Position numbers and translations under genes: made by a program. A stretch of 64,000 bases of DNA. Origin: Lacinutrix sp. 5H-3-7-4. GTDB lineage: Bacteria > Bacteroidota > Bacteroidia > Flavobacteriales > Flavobacteriaceae. The notes under the pieces are model-generated. The model saw only the letters and a program-made list of their open reading frames with translations. It was not told the DNA's origin and did no database searches. The stretch is taken from NCBI RefSeq assembly GCF_000211855.2, contig NC_015638.1:1550001-1614000 (forward strand), in the 5' to 3' direction. Shown in pieces: positions 9,165-19,900 of this stretch (the first letter of the stretch is position 1; every line of letters begins with the position of its first letter).

Positions 9165-10952
9165 ATGTCAGCACACGCAGATACTCACGACGCTCACGAC
9201 GATCACCACCATAAAGAAACGTTTATTACTAAATATATATTTAGTCAGGATCATAAAATGATTGCCAAACAGTACCTTATTACAGGTACTATAATGGGAG
9301 TTATTGGTGTAATGATGTCTTTAATGATGCGTATGCAAATTGCATGGCCAGAAGAGCCAAATGTAATTTTTAAAGCATTATTAGGTAAATGGGCACCAGA
9401 AGGTGTTATGGATGCAGATATTTATTTGGCATTAGTAACTATCCATGGTACTATAATGGTCTTTTTTGTACTTACTGCAGGATTAAGTGGTACATTTAGT
9501 AATTTATTAATACCGTTGCAAATTGGAGCGCGTGATATGGCTTCAGGATTTTTAAATATGGTATCATACTGGTTATTCTTTATTTCTAGTGTAATAATGG
9601 TATTATCTTTCTTTGTCGAAGCAGGACCAGCCGCTGCAGGTTGGACAATATACCCACCGCTAAGTGCATTACCATTAGCTCAAGGAGGCTCTGGTGCAGG
9701 TATGACAATGTGGTTAGTTTCTATGGCTATATTTATTGCGTCATCTTTATTAGGATCTTTAAATTATGTAGTAACAGTAATAAATTTACGTACAAAAGGT
9801 ATGTCTATGACTAGGTTACCTTTAACAATTTGGGCATTCTTTGTAACTGCTATAATTGGTATAATATCATTTCCAGTTTTATTATCTGCTGCATTATTAC
9901 TAATTATGGATAGAAGTTTTGGTACATCATTCTTCTTGTCAGATATATTTATTCAAGGTGAAGTATTACATTACCAAGGTGGATCTCCAGTATTATTTGA
10001 ACATTTATTTTGGTTTTTAGGACACCCAGAAGTTTATATTGTTTTATTACCAGCATTAGGTATAACTTCAGAAATTATAGCAACCAACTCACGTAAACCT
10101 ATTTTTGGGTATCGTGCCATGGTAGCTTCAATTTTAGCAATTGCATTTTTATCTACAATTGTTTGGGGTCACCACATGTTTATTTCAGGTATGAATCCAT
10201 TTTTAGGTTCAGTATTTACCTTTACAACATTACTTATTGCAATACCATCTGCTGTAAAAGCATTTAATTACATAACAACACTCTGGAAAGGAAACCTTCA
10301 AATGAATCCGGCAATGCTGTTTTCTATTGGTTTAGTTTCTACTTTCATTACAGGTGGATTAACAGGAATTATTTTAGGAGATAGTGCTTTAGATATTAAT
10401 GTTCACGATACTTACTTCGTAGTAGCACACTTTCACTTAGTAATGGGTATCTCAGCACTTTACGGTATGTTTGCAGGTATTTATCATTGGTTCCCAAAAA
10501 TGTTTGGGCGTATGTTAAATAAAAATTTAGGATATGTACACTTTTGGGTAACTGCAGTTTGTGCTTATGGTGTTTTCTTCCCAATGCACTTCATTGGTAT
10601 GGCAGGTTTACCAAGAAGATACTATACAAATAGTAATTTTCCATTATTTGATGATTTACAAGATGTAAATGTTGTAATTACACTTTTCGCTTTAATTGGA
10701 GGAGTATTTCAAATAGTGTTTTTATATAACTTCTTTAGTAGTATGTTTTATGGAAAGAAGGCAACACAAAATCCATGGAGGTCAAATACTATGGAATGGA
10801 CTACACCAGTAGAGCATATTCATGGTAACTGGCCAGGAGAAATCCCAGAAGTACACCGTTGGGCTTACGATTATAGTAAACCAGGTCACGATGTTGATTT
10901 TGTTTCTCAAATTGTTCCTCTTAAAGAAGGAGAAGAAGAGTTACAACACTAA
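9165..10952 (+). CDS. coxA: Cytochrome c oxidase subunit I
   Basis: A heme-copper oxidase catalytic subunit of 595 residues. It has a His-rich cytoplasmic N terminus (HADTHDAHDDHHHKE) and about twelve membrane helices. The CuB and active-site motif FLGHPEVYIVLLPALG contains the CuB His, the proton-channel Glu and the Tyr of the His-Tyr crosslink. WGHHMF supplies the other two CuB histidines, and HDTYFVVAHFH supplies heme ligands. The GHPEV form places it in the A1 class of oxidases. It is the last gene of the act-cox operon and is followed by a strong terminator. Confidence 0.96.
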   Translation: MSAHADTHDAHDDHHHKETFITKYIFSQDHKMIAKQYLITGTIMGVIGVMMSLMMRMQIAWPEEPNVIFKALLGKWAPEGVMDADIYLALVTIHGTIMVFFVLTAGLSGTFSNLLIPLQIGARDMASGFLNMVSYWLFFISSVIMVLSFFVEAGPAAAGWTIYPPLSALPLAQGGSGAGMTMWLVSMAIFIASSLLGSLNYVVTVINLRTKGMSMTRLPLTIWAFFVTAIIGIISFPVLLSAALLLIMDRSFGTSFFLSDIFIQGEVLHYQGGSPVLFEHLFWFLGHPEVYIVLLPALGITSEIIATNSRKPIFGYRAMVASILAIAFLSTIVWGHHMFISGMNPFLGSVFTFTTLLIAIPSAVKAFNYITTLWKGNLQMNPAMLFSIGLVSTFITGGLTGIILGDSALDINVHDTYFVVAHFHLVMGISALYGMFAGIYHWFPKMFGRMLNKNLGYVHFWVTAVCAYGVFFPMHFIGMAGLPRRYYTNSNFPLFDDLQDVNVVITLFALIGGVFQIVFLYNFFSSMFYGKKATQNPWRSNTMEWTTPVEHIHGNWPGEIPEVHRWAYDYSKPGHDVDFVSQIVPLKEGEEELQH

Positions 10953-10976
10953 TAATAATTAAAATAAAATTTATAT

Positions 10977-11012
10977 AAAAGCTTGTTCATTTTAACCGAA
11001 CAAGCTTTTTTT
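10977..11012 (+). terminator. Rho-independent terminator of the act-cox operon
   Basis: An 8-bp perfect stem (GCTTGTTC at 10981-10988, GAACAAGC at 10998-11005) with a 9-base loop is flanked by A residues before and seven T residues after. It lies 25 bases after the coxA stop and ends the respiratory operon before ruvB. Confidence 0.85.
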
Positions 11013-11086
11013 ACATCTAATAATTAAGTGATTTTTATTATTTTAAGTCCATTTTTTACTTAATATATTTTCAATCGCTTTTTCTT

Positions 11087-11094
11087 TATATTTG
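11087..11094 (+). promoter_or_regulatory. Probable -7 element upstream of ruvB
   Basis: TATATTTG matches the Bacteroidota -7 consensus TAnnTTTG. It lies between the act-cox terminator and the ruvB start, about 53 bases before the ATG. No convincing TTG -33 element is seen at the usual spacing, so the call rests on the -7 match and position. Confidence 0.5.
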
Positions 11095-11147
11095 TTTTAG
11101 TTGATATTTCTTCCATTAATTAAGAAATATAATCTTTATATATACTT

Positions 11148-12170
11148 ATGAACGAGAACTTAAATCCATCTAACGAAAACTTTTCACCCGAAGAATTTGA
11201 TATCGAAAAAACATTGAGACCATTATCTTTTGATGATTTTACGGGTCAAGATAATGTTTTAGAAAACTTACAAGTTTTTGTTCAGGCAGCAAACCAAAGA
11301 GACGAAGCATTAGACCATACATTATTTCATGGACCTCCAGGTTTAGGTAAAACTACATTAGCTAATATATTAGCTAATGAACTTAATGTTGGTATTAAAA
11401 TCACTTCCGGCCCAGTTTTAGATAAGCCAGGAGATTTAGCAGGACTGTTAACTAATCTAGACGATAGAGACGTTTTATTTATAGATGAAATTCATAGGTT
11501 AAGTCCTATTGTAGAAGAATATTTGTATTCTGCAATGGAAGACTTTAAAATAGATATCATGATAGAGTCTGGTCCTAACGCAAGAACAGTTCAAATAAAT
11601 TTAAATCCCTTTACTTTAGTTGGAGCAACAACACGATCAGGTTTATTAACAGCGCCAATGCGTGCACGTTTTGGTATACAAAGTCGCCTACAATATTATT
11701 CAACCGATTTATTAAGTACCATTATACAACGAAGTGCACAAATTTTGAATGTACCAATATCTATGGAAGCAGCTATAGAAATAGCAGGTAGAAGTAGAGG
11801 AACACCAAGAATAGCAAATGCACTGTTAAGACGAGTGCGAGATTTTGCACAAATAAAAGGAAACGGAAGTATTGATATTGCAATAGCAAAATTTAGCTTA
11901 GAAGCATTAAATGTAGATGCTTATGGTTTAGATGAAATGGATAATAAAATACTTTCTACAATAATAGATAAATTTAAAGGAGGACCTGTTGGAATTACTA
12001 CTATAGCAACCGCAGTTAGTGAAAGTACCGAAACAGTAGAAGAAGTTTACGAACCTTTTTTAATACAACAAGGCTTTATTATGCGAACACCTCGAGGAAG
12101 AGAAGTTACAGCATTAGCCTATGAGCATTTGGGTAAAATTAAAGGACCAACTCAAGGAGGTTTATTTTAA
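11148..12170 (+). CDS. ruvB: Holliday junction branch migration helicase RuvB
   Basis: A 340-residue AAA+ ATPase of the normal RuvB length. Visible motifs are Walker A (GPPGLGKTT, about residues 64-72), Walker B (LFIDEIHRL), sensor 1 ([18 protein letters not shown]) with its arginines, and a C-terminal winged-helix region ending in [14 protein letters not shown]. RuvB forms the hexameric motor that drives RuvA-bound Holliday junctions during recombination. Its partner ruvA is not adjacent but lies about 4.2 kb downstream at 16342, before sprA. The start is the ATG in a short leader behind the putative promoter. Confidence 0.97.
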   Translation: MNENLNPSNENFSPEEFDIEKTLRPLSFDDFTGQDNVLENLQVFVQAANQRDEALDHTLFHGPPGLGKTTLANILANELNVGIKITSGPVLDKPGDLAGLLTNLDDRDVLFIDEIHRLSPIVEEYLYSAMEDFKIDIMIESGPNARTVQINLNPFTLVGATTRSGLLTAPMRARFGIQSRLQYYSTDLLSTIIQRSAQILNVPISMEAAIEIAGRSRGTPRIANALLRRVRDFAQIKGNGSIDIAIAKFSLEALNVDAYGLDEMDNKILSTIIDKFKGGPVGITTIATAVSESTETVEEVYEPFLIQQGFIMRTPRGREVTALAYEHLGKIKGPTQGGLF

Positions 12171-12194
12171 CTTATAACAAAGCAAAAATCTTTA

Positions 12195-13124
12195 ATGATA
12201 AACAATAAAGCTAAATACACAAACCTTATTAAAACCGAAGCCAAACGCCTCGGTTTTTTATCTTGTGGTATTAGCAAAGCCGAATTTTTAGAAGCAGAAG
12301 CACCACGTTTAGAAAACTGGCTAAATAATAATATGAATGGTGAAATGCGTTATATGGAAAACCATTTTGATAAACGCTTAGACCCAACAAAATTAGTAGA
12401 AGATTCTAAAAGTGTTATTTCTCTTTTACTAAATTACTACCCTGAAGAAACCCAAAAAGATTCTGAAGCTCCCAAGCTTTCAAAATATGCTTATGGTAAC
12501 GATTATCATCATGTAATAAAATCTAAATTAAAAACACTTACACATTATATACAAGAAGAAATTGGGGAAGTAAGTGGTAGAGCTTTTGTAGACTCTGCAC
12601 CAGTGTTAGATAAAGCTTGGGCAGCAAAATCTGGATTAGGCTGGATTGGTAAACATAGTAATTTATTAACCCAACAAGTAGGTTCTTTTTATTTTATAGC
12701 AGAACTAATAATAGATTTAGATTTAGAATACGATACTATAGTTTCAGACCATTGTGGAACTTGCACTGCATGCATAGACGCCTGTCCAACTCAAGCAATT
12801 GTAGAACCTTATGTGGTAGACGGTAGTAAATGTATAAGTTACTTTACAATAGAACTTAAAGACCAATTACCTAATGAGATGAAAGGTAAGTTTGATAGTT
12901 GGATGTTTGGTTGCGATGTTTGCCAGGATGTATGTCCTTGGAATAAATTTTCAAAAGCACATAATGAACCATTATTCAATCCGCATCCAGAACTGTTAGA
13001 CATGACTAAAAAAGACTGGGAAGAAATTACAGAAGATGTATTTAAAAAAGTGTTTCAAAAGTCGGCAGTAAAACGAACTAAATTTTCTGGATTAACTCGA
13101 AACATTAAATTTTTAAATGAGTAG
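12195..13124 (+). CDS. queG: Epoxyqueuosine reductase QueG
   Basis: A protein of 309 residues that performs the last step of queuosine synthesis in tRNA by reducing epoxyqueuosine with a cobalamin and two [4Fe-4S] clusters. Two cysteine clusters are present: [16 protein letters not shown] and [11 protein letters not shown]. The DSAPVLDK segment carries the catalytic Asp region. The protein is slightly shorter than forms with extra HEAT repeats but is complete for flavobacteria. Its last bases overlap the start of the following lipoprotein gene by 8 bases, and a decayed copy of its 3' end recurs at about 13843-13888. Confidence 0.95.
   Translation: MINNKAKYTNLIKTEAKRLGFLSCGISKAEFLEAEAPRLENWLNNNMNGEMRYMENHFDKRLDPTKLVEDSKSVISLLLNYYPEETQKDSEAPKLSKYAYGNDYHHVIKSKLKTLTHYIQEEIGEVSGRAFVDSAPVLDKAWAAKSGLGWIGKHSNLLTQQVGSFYFIAELIIDLDLEYDTIVSDHCGTCTACIDACPTQAIVEPYVVDGSKCISYFTIELKDQLPNEMKGKFDSWMFGCDVCQDVCPWNKFSKAHNEPLFNPHPELLDMTKKDWEEITEDVFKKVFQKSAVKRTKFSGLTRNIKFLNE
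13081..13104 (+). repeat. Direct repeat, copy 1 (inside the 3' end of queG)
   Basis: These 24 bases in the penultimate part of queG recur exactly at 13852-13875, and similarity continues on both sides with small indels. Together with copy 2 it brackets the frameshifted lipoprotein gene. Confidence 0.85.
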
Positions 13125-13829
13125 ATTTATGAAACAATTAATGTTTGTTCTGGTTTTTATTATTGTTAGTTGTGCTTCCCAAAAGGATGAAGTTTATGTT
13201 GAAAAGATTTCTAAAGAGTTTATTAATAATGAATTTAAATATGATATTGATAACAAGGTTTACCTAGTAAATAAGAAGTTTTTATATAGTTACTCACTCA
13301 TCCATAATGATAAATTAGTTGATTTAGATTTAAAGGCAATCAGGTTGACAATACAAGGTACAACTCTACCATTTTCTAAATTTGATCCAGACTATAATCA
13401 AACTGTAATAAAGTATGAATACTTAGATGAAAAAGGTAAGTTAATGTTTAGTGAAAGAACGGGATTAATAGAAAATAATAATAATATATGGATTCATCCG
13501 CCAAGACAAGGCGATGCAGGCATTTTACAGTTATCTGCATTTCCATACATTAAATTGAATAATAAAAAAAATGGATATGGAAATTAGATGCTGGATATCA
13601 GGATAATAAAAATATTCACTTAACACACACCTATAAGAAATTAAAATTAATTGATTATGAAACAGAATATGGAATATTAAAATGCACTCCTATTTTCGCA
13701 ACATCAAATAGTAACATGGGAATTACAACTTCAAAATTTCTGTATAATGAGAAGTTAGGTTTTGTAAGATTAGAGTTTAATAATATTGATGGGACAACAA
13801 TTATTTTGAATATTATAAATACAAACTAG
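13117..13829 (+). pseudogene. Frameshifted flavobacterial lipoprotein gene of unknown function
   Basis: The first frame (ATG 13117, or ATG 13129 giving a cleaner signal) runs to a stop at 13585-13587 and encodes 156 residues. It begins with a lipoprotein signal ending in FIIVSCAS (Cys15 from the second ATG). A second open frame, one base back, starts right after a TAA at 13563-13565 and runs 85 codons to TAG at 13827-13829. It continues plausible coding sequence (WIWKLDAGYQ...). The two frames overlap only around an A8 run at 13564-13571, and adding one A would join them into about 233 residues. The gene is therefore broken, misread in this run, or read by -1 slippage. No recognised domain was found. 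It starts inside the queG stop region, so it could be co-transcribed with queG. Confidence 0.7.
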
Positions 13830-13851
13830 CATTACAAAATGCAACAGTAAA

Positions 13852-13875
13852 AATTTTCTGGATTAACTCGAAACA
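13852..13875 (+). repeat. Direct repeat, copy 2 (queG 3' fragment)
   Basis: An exact 24-base match to 13081-13104 inside queG. The similarity extends upstream (CAGTAAAA, after a 7-base gap) and downstream (about 12 more bases with one substitution and one deletion). It is a non-coding remnant of the queG 3' end, 22 bases after the stop of the frameshifted lipoprotein gene. The rest of the 13830-13991 gap holds only the maeB promoter region. Confidence 0.85.
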
Positions 13876-13961
13876 TGAATTTTTAAAATTAATATTTAGT
13901 TCCTTCAAACTTTTAAACTAAATCATTCAAAAAATTGTGAGTTTAAACGATTGAGTATTCT

Positions 13962-13969
13962 TAAATTTG
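13962..13969 (+). promoter_or_regulatory. Probable -7 element upstream of maeB
   Basis: TAAATTTG matches TAnnTTTG and lies 22 bases before the maeB ATG, giving a short leader. A TTG at 13935-13937 is a possible -33 element, although the spacing of 24 bases is longer than usual. Confidence 0.5.
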
Positions 13970-13991
13970 CATGTTCTATAAAAACTAAATT

Positions 13992-16268
13992 ATGAGCAAA
14001 CAAAGCAAAAGAAGAGAAGCCTTAGTATATCATGCAAAGCCTACTCCAGGAAAGATAAAAGTTGTTCCTACAAAAAAATATGCATCGCAAAGAGATTTAG
14101 CTTTAGCCTATTCTCCAGGTGTTGCAGAGCCTTGTTTAGAAATTAAAAAAGACGTAAATAACGTATATAAATATACAGCTAAAGGCAATTTAGTTGCTGT
14201 AATATCTAATGGTACAGCCGTTTTAGGATTAGGAAATATTGGTCCAGAAGCCTCTAAGCCAGTTATGGAAGGTAAAGGTTTACTGTTTAAAATTTTTGCA
14301 GATATAGATGTTTTCGATATTGAAGTAGATACAGAAGATGTTGACGCTTTTATAGAAACTGTAAAAAATATAGCACCAACATTTGGAGGTATAAACCTTG
14401 AAGATATTAAAGCACCAGAAGCTTTTGAAATTGAAAAGCGTTTAAAAGAAGAGCTTGATATTCCTGTAATGCATGACGACCAGCATGGTACAGCCATAAT
14501 CTCATCGGCTGCATTATTAAATGCTTTAGAAATAGCAGAAAAAGATATAAAAACAGTAAAAGTTGTAGTATCTGGAGCAGGGTCTGCTGCAATGGCTTGT
14601 GTAAATTTATATGTTGCTTTAGGTGTTAAACCAGAAAACATAACAATGTTTGATAGTGAAGGCGTATTACATAAAGACAGGACAGATTTACTTGATAGCC
14701 AAATAAAATATGCAACAACTATTAAATACAATAGTTTAGCAGAAGCAATGGTAAATAGCGATGTGTTTTTAGGACTTTCTGTTGGTAATTTGGTGTCTCA
14801 AGACATGTTAAAAACCATGGCAAAAAATCCTATTGTTTTTGCAATGGCAAATCCAGATCCAGAAATTAGTTACGAACTAGCAATAGATACTAGGGATGAT
14901 ATAATTATGGCCACTGGCCGAAGCGATCACCCTAACCAAGTAAATAATGTATTAGGATTTCCGTTTATATTTCGTGGAGCATTAGATGTACGTGCCACAA
15001 AAATTAACGAAGAAATGAAAATGGCGGCAGTAAAAGCATTAGCTAAATTAGCTAAAGAATCTGTGCCAGAACAAGTAAATATTGCTTATAACGAAACAAG
15101 GTTAACTTTTGGTAAAGACTATATTATACCAAAACCTTTTGATCCAAGATTAATTGCCGAAGTTCCTCCTGCAGTAGCGAAAGCAGCTATGGATAGTGGT
15201 GTTGCAAAAGAACCAATTGTAGATTGGGATAAGTATAGAGATTCTTTATTAGAACGTTTAGGGTCAGACAATAAAATTGTAAGGTTATTATTAAATAGAG
15301 CAAGAACAAATCCAAAACGTGTTGTTTATGCAGAAGCAGACCATATAGATGTTTTAAAAGCAGCGCAAATTGTTCATGATGAAGGTATTGCAATTCCTAT
15401 TTTATTAGGAAGAAAAGAGCAAATTGAAAAGCTAAAAGAAGAAATTGAATTTTTTGCAGATGTTCCTATAATAGACCCAAAATCAGATGAGCAAGTAGAG
15501 CAAAAAAATAAATATGCACAAGTATATTGGGAGCAAAGAAAACGTCGTGGAGTTACATTATTAGAAGCTCAAAAATTAATGCGTGAACGTAACTACTTTG
15601 CTGCAATGATGGTAAATGAAGGTGATGCCGATGCTTTAATATCTGGTTACTCACGTAGTTATCCACAAGTTGTAAAACCAATGTTAGAGCTTATTGGGCT
15701 TGCACCAGGATCTACAAGAATTGCAACAACAAACGTTATGATGACCGAGCGTGGACCAATGTTTTTAAGTGATACTTCAATAAATATTAATCCTTCGGCT
15801 AAGGATTTAATTAAAATTGCACAAATGACTTCTGGTGTTGTAAAAATGTTTGGTATGACGCCAGTTATGGCAATGACAAGCTATTCAAATTTTGGTTCAT
15901 CTAAAGATCAAACTGCAACAAAAGTGCGTGAAGCTGTTTCTTATTTACATAGAAGACATCCAGATTTACTGGTTGATGGAGAATTACAAACAGATTTTGC
16001 ATTAAATAGTAAGATGCTTCAAGACATTTTTCCGTTTTCAAAATTATCTGGGCACAAAGTGAATACATTAATATTTCCAAACTTAGAATCTGCAAATATT
16101 ACTTATAAGCTTTTAAAAGAATTAAATAAAGCAGAATCTATAGGTCCAATAATGATGGGATTACGTAAACCAGTCCATATTCTTCAACTTGATGCAAGTG
16201 TAGACGAGATTGTAAACATGACTGCTATTGCTGTAATTGACGCCCAACACAAAGGAAAACAATCTTAA
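13992..16268 (+). CDS. maeB: NADP-dependent malic enzyme with C-terminal phosphotransacetylase-like domain
   Basis: A protein of 758 residues, the normal size of MaeB-type malic enzymes. Residues 1 to about 420 form the malic enzyme part, with YSPGVAEPC, the metal-binding stretch MHDDQHGTA and a nucleotide-binding GAGSAAMACVNLY. Residues about 430-758 resemble phosphate acetyltransferase; in MaeB this part is regulatory and does not act as an acetyltransferase. The enzyme converts malate to pyruvate and CO2 and produces NADPH. It appears to be a single-gene unit with its own promoter; no clear terminator hairpin follows the stop. Confidence 0.95.
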   Translation: MSKQSKRREALVYHAKPTPGKIKVVPTKKYASQRDLALAYSPGVAEPCLEIKKDVNNVYKYTAKGNLVAVISNGTAVLGLGNIGPEASKPVMEGKGLLFKIFADIDVFDIEVDTEDVDAFIETVKNIAPTFGGINLEDIKAPEAFEIEKRLKEELDIPVMHDDQHGTAIISSAALLNALEIAEKDIKTVKVVVSGAGSAAMACVNLYVALGVKPENITMFDSEGVLHKDRTDLLDSQIKYATTIKYNSLAEAMVNSDVFLGLSVGNLVSQDMLKTMAKNPIVFAMANPDPEISYELAIDTRDDIIMATGRSDHPNQVNNVLGFPFIFRGALDVRATKINEEMKMAAVKALAKLAKESVPEQVNIAYNETRLTFGKDYIIPKPFDPRLIAEVPPAVAKAAMDSGVAKEPIVDWDKYRDSLLERLGSDNKIVRLLLNRARTNPKRVVYAEADHIDVLKAAQIVHDEGIAIPILLGRKEQIEKLKEEIEFFADVPIIDPKSDEQVEQKNKYAQVYWEQRKRRGVTLLEAQKLMRERNYFAAMMVNEGDADALISGYSRSYPQVVKPMLELIGLAPGSTRIATTNVMMTERGPMFLSDTSININPSAKDLIKIAQMTSGVVKMFGMTPVMAMTSYSNFGSSKDQTATKVREAVSYLHRRHPDLLVDGELQTDFALNSKMLQDIFPFSKLSGHKVNTLIFPNLESANITYKLLKELNKAESIGPIMMGLRKPVHILQLDASVDEIVNMTAIAVIDAQHKGKQS

Positions 16269-16311
16269 ATTCCCCCTTTTTTTAACACAATTTTAAGTCC
16301 AATAATTTTCT

Positions 16312-16319
16312 TACATTTG
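16312..16319 (+). promoter_or_regulatory. Probable -7 element for ruvA-sprA
   Basis: TACATTTG is an exact match to TAnnTTTG, 22 bases before the ruvA ATG. No clear TTG at -33 was found. It would drive ruvA and, through the 6-base gap, sprA. Confidence 0.5.
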
Positions 16320-16341
16320 AATGCTTAAGAAGAAATTGTAG

Positions 16342-16923
16342 ATGATCACACATATAAAGGGAAAAATGGTGGAAAAAAATCCAACAGATGTTGTAATAGA
16401 CTGCAACGGTGTTGGATATTTATTAAATATTTCATTAAATACTTTTTCCCAAATCCCAGACCAAGAAAGCATTCATTTATTTACTCATTTGCAGGTTAAA
16501 GAAGACGCCCATAGTCTATATGGCTTCTTTACAAAAGGCGAACGTGAGGTTTTTAGATTACTAATTTCGGTTAGTGGTATTGGTACAAATACTGCTAGAA
16601 CCATGCTGTCTTCATTAACACCTAAGCAAATTCGAGAAGGTATTGCTACTGCAGATGTTGCTTTAATACAATCTATTAAAGGTATTGGAGCAAAAACTGC
16701 CCAACGTGTTATTTTAGATTTAAAAGACAAAATTCTTAAAATTTACGATATAGACGAAGTTTCTGTTAATAGAAACAATACCAACAAAGATGAAGCGTTA
16801 TCTGCTTTAGAAGTTCTTGGTTTTGCCAAGAAACAAGCAGAACGAGTGGTCGACAAAATTGTTGTAGCTCAGCCAGAAGCTTCGGTAGAAGCCATAATTA
16901 AACTAGCTTTAAAAAATTTATAG
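16342..16923 (+). CDS. ruvA: Holliday junction branch migration protein RuvA
   Basis: A 193-residue protein of typical RuvA size. It has an N-terminal OB-fold region (MITHIKGKMVEK), two central helix-hairpin-helix motifs (SVSGIGTNTARTML and SIKGIGAKTAQRVILDLKDK) and a C-terminal domain that contacts RuvB (EALSALEVLGFAKKQAERVV). It binds the four-way junction and loads RuvB. Linkage of ruvA to sprA, as here, is a common arrangement in Flavobacteriaceae (family knowledge). The sprA start follows after only 6 bases. Confidence 0.96.
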   Translation: MITHIKGKMVEKNPTDVVIDCNGVGYLLNISLNTFSQIPDQESIHLFTHLQVKEDAHSLYGFFTKGEREVFRLLISVSGIGTNTARTMLSSLTPKQIREGIATADVALIQSIKGIGAKTAQRVILDLKDKILKIYDIDEVSVNRNNTNKDEALSALEVLGFAKKQAERVVDKIVVAQPEASVEAIIKLALKNL

Positions 16924-16929
16924 TAGATT

Positions 16930-19900
16930 TTGAATACAACTAACCTATACTTTCACAAATCGATTAAACATAATATAGTTTTAATATTAGCAATGCTGAT
17001 ATCGGTATTTGCTTTTGCGCAAGATCCAGATCCTACTGTAGCTTCAGATTCTACTAAAACTGGATTTAGTATGGGTAATATTGTAATGCCAAATCCAAGC
17101 AGTGTTGAATCTAAATATACTTACGACCCAATTACAGATCGTTATGTTTATACAGAGAAAGTTGGAAGTTTTGATATTAAATACCCGTTAATTCTAACTC
17201 CTAAAGAGTACCAAGATTTAGTTTTTGCTGAAAATTTAAAAAGTTACTATAAAGACAAAATAGATGCTTTAGATCCTAATAAAGAAACCAGCGAAGACCA
17301 AAAAAAGAATTTGTTGCCAGAGTTCTACGTAAATTCAGGTTTTTTTGAAAGTATCTTTGGAGGTAATACTATAGAAGTAGTACCACAAGGTTCTTTAGAA
17401 ATGGATTTAGGTGTGTTGTACACAAAACAAGAAAACCCATCTTTTTCGCCTAGAAACCAAAGTAATTTCACGTTTGATTTTGACCAGCGTATAAGCCTAA
17501 GTTTATTAGGTAAGGTAGGAACAAGGTTACAAGTAACAGCAAATTATGATACCGAAGCAACTTTCGATTTTCAGCAATTAGTAAAGCTAGAATACACACC
17601 AACCGAAGATGATATTATTCAAAAAATAGAAGTTGGTAATGTAAGTATGCCACTTAATAGCTCTTTAATTTCAGGAGCACAAAGTTTATTTGGGGTTAAA
17701 ACTCAACTTCAGTTTGGTAAAACCACAATTACAGGAGTGTTTTCAGAACAAAAATCAGATACAAGATCTGTTGTAGCGCAAGGTGGAGGAACTTTAGATG
17801 AATTCGATTTCTTTATTCGTGATTACGACGAAAACCGTCACTTTTTCTTGGCACAATATTTTAGAGATACGTATAACAAAGCCTTAGAGCGTTATCCATT
17901 TATAGATAATCGTGGTTTACAAATTACAAGAGCCGAAGTTTGGATAACAAACAGAAGTAACCGTACAGAAAATGTAAGAAATATAGTAGCATTACAAGAT
18001 TTAGGAGAATCTGGAACTATAGGTAATCCTGGTGTAGCAGTAACTGCTGGACCAGATGCGTTTCCAAGCAATCAAAACAACCGTTTAGACCCAACAAATA
18101 TTGGCGGTGCTGGTTCGCAACTAACACAAGCAATTAGAGAAACAGCAACAGTAGAGCAAGGTATTTTAGTGCCAAATTTTAATGAAGGTTTCGATTATGC
18201 TAAACTTGAAAATACACGAAAATTAATTGAAGGTCAGGAATATGTAATAAACACACAATTAGGTTATATATCTTTAAATCAAAGATTGAATAATGATGAA
18301 GTATTAGCAGTAGCCTTTCAATATACAGTAGGTGGTCAAGTATACCAAGTTGGTGAATTTGCAAATGACGGTTTAGAAGCAACAGATATACAAAACGGAA
18401 CAAACGCCCAAGGAGAACAAACAACTGTAGTAACAAACAATAACCTCGTATTAAAATTATTAAAAAGTAGTATTACCAGTGTTTCTCAACCTATATGGGA
18501 TTTAATGATGAAAAACATTTATGATACAGGAGCATACCAATTATCGCAAGAAGATTTTAAATTAAATATATTTTATAACGAAGCAACACCATTAAACTAT
18601 ATAAATCCTGTTGAAGGCGAACCGTTTCCTTTATTTGATATTGAAAATACTCCGACAAACACAAATGACGATGTAGTAATTAACGAAACAACACTATTAC
18701 GTTTATTTAATTTAGATAGACTGAATTTTAATAACGATCCTCAAACTAACGGAGATGGTTTTTTCGATTTTGTTTCAGGAGTAACGGTCATTCCAGAAAA
18801 CGGAAAAGTTGTATTTACAAAAGTTGAACCATTTGGACGTTATTTATTTGATGTTTTAGATAATGATGGTAACGATGCTAATAACGATTTAGATTATGAA
18901 GCAGATACGTATAACAATGCTAACCAAGAAAAATACGTTTACGATTTATTATATAAAGCAACTAAAACTGCAGCTCTAGATGAAATACAGAAAAATAAAT
19001 TTCAAATAAAAGGACGTTATAAATCTCAAGGAGGCGAAGGTATACCAATAGGAGGTTTTAATATTCCGCAAGGTTCTGTAAAGGTAACTGCTGGAGGTCG
19101 TGTTTTAGTGGAAGGTGTAGATTATACAGTAAACTATCAACTAGGACGTGTACAAATTTTAGATGAAGCTTTAAAAGCATCAAACACACCAATACAAGTA
19201 ACAACCGAGAATAATTCTATATTCGGCCAGCAAACAAAACGTTTTACAGGATTAAACGTACAACATCAATTTAACGAGAACTTTGTAATTGGCGGTACTT
19301 TTGTTAATTTAAATGAAAGACCTATCACCCAAAAAGCAAATTATAATAATGAGCCAATTAATAATACGATACTTGGTTTTAATGGTAACTATTCTACCGA
19401 AGTGCCATTCTTTACAAGATTAGTTAATAAATTACCAAACATAGATACAGATGCACCGTCAAATCTTTCTGTAAGAGGTGAATTTGCTTATTTATTACCA
19501 GGAGCACCAAAAGGCACTGACTTTAATGGAGAAGCAACAGCATATATAGACGATTTTGAAGGTACCCAGAATGGAATAGATTTAAAATCTCCTCAAGCTT
19601 GGCGCATTTCAAGTAGACCGTTAAACCTTGGTAGAAGTTACCCTCAAACTGGCCGAGATGAAGATGCAAAAGGACTCCAAAATAGTTATGATAGAGCTTT
19701 ATTAAACTGGTACACTATAGACCCTATTTTTTACAGCGGACAACGACCAAGCGAAATAAATGATGATGACGTATCGGGATTATATACATCAAGAGTTTTT
19801 GTACAAGAGTTATTTCCGCAGCAGGATATAGCACAAGGTCAAACAACAGTATTAAATACATTAGATTTAACATATTACCCAGAAGAGCGTGGACCATATA

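Noticed and set aside
14108-14731. A 207-codon open frame on the minus strand
   Set aside because: It lies wholly antisense to maeB, has Ser/Ile-rich low-information protein sequence and no family resemblance. It is a shadow of the maeB codon pattern.
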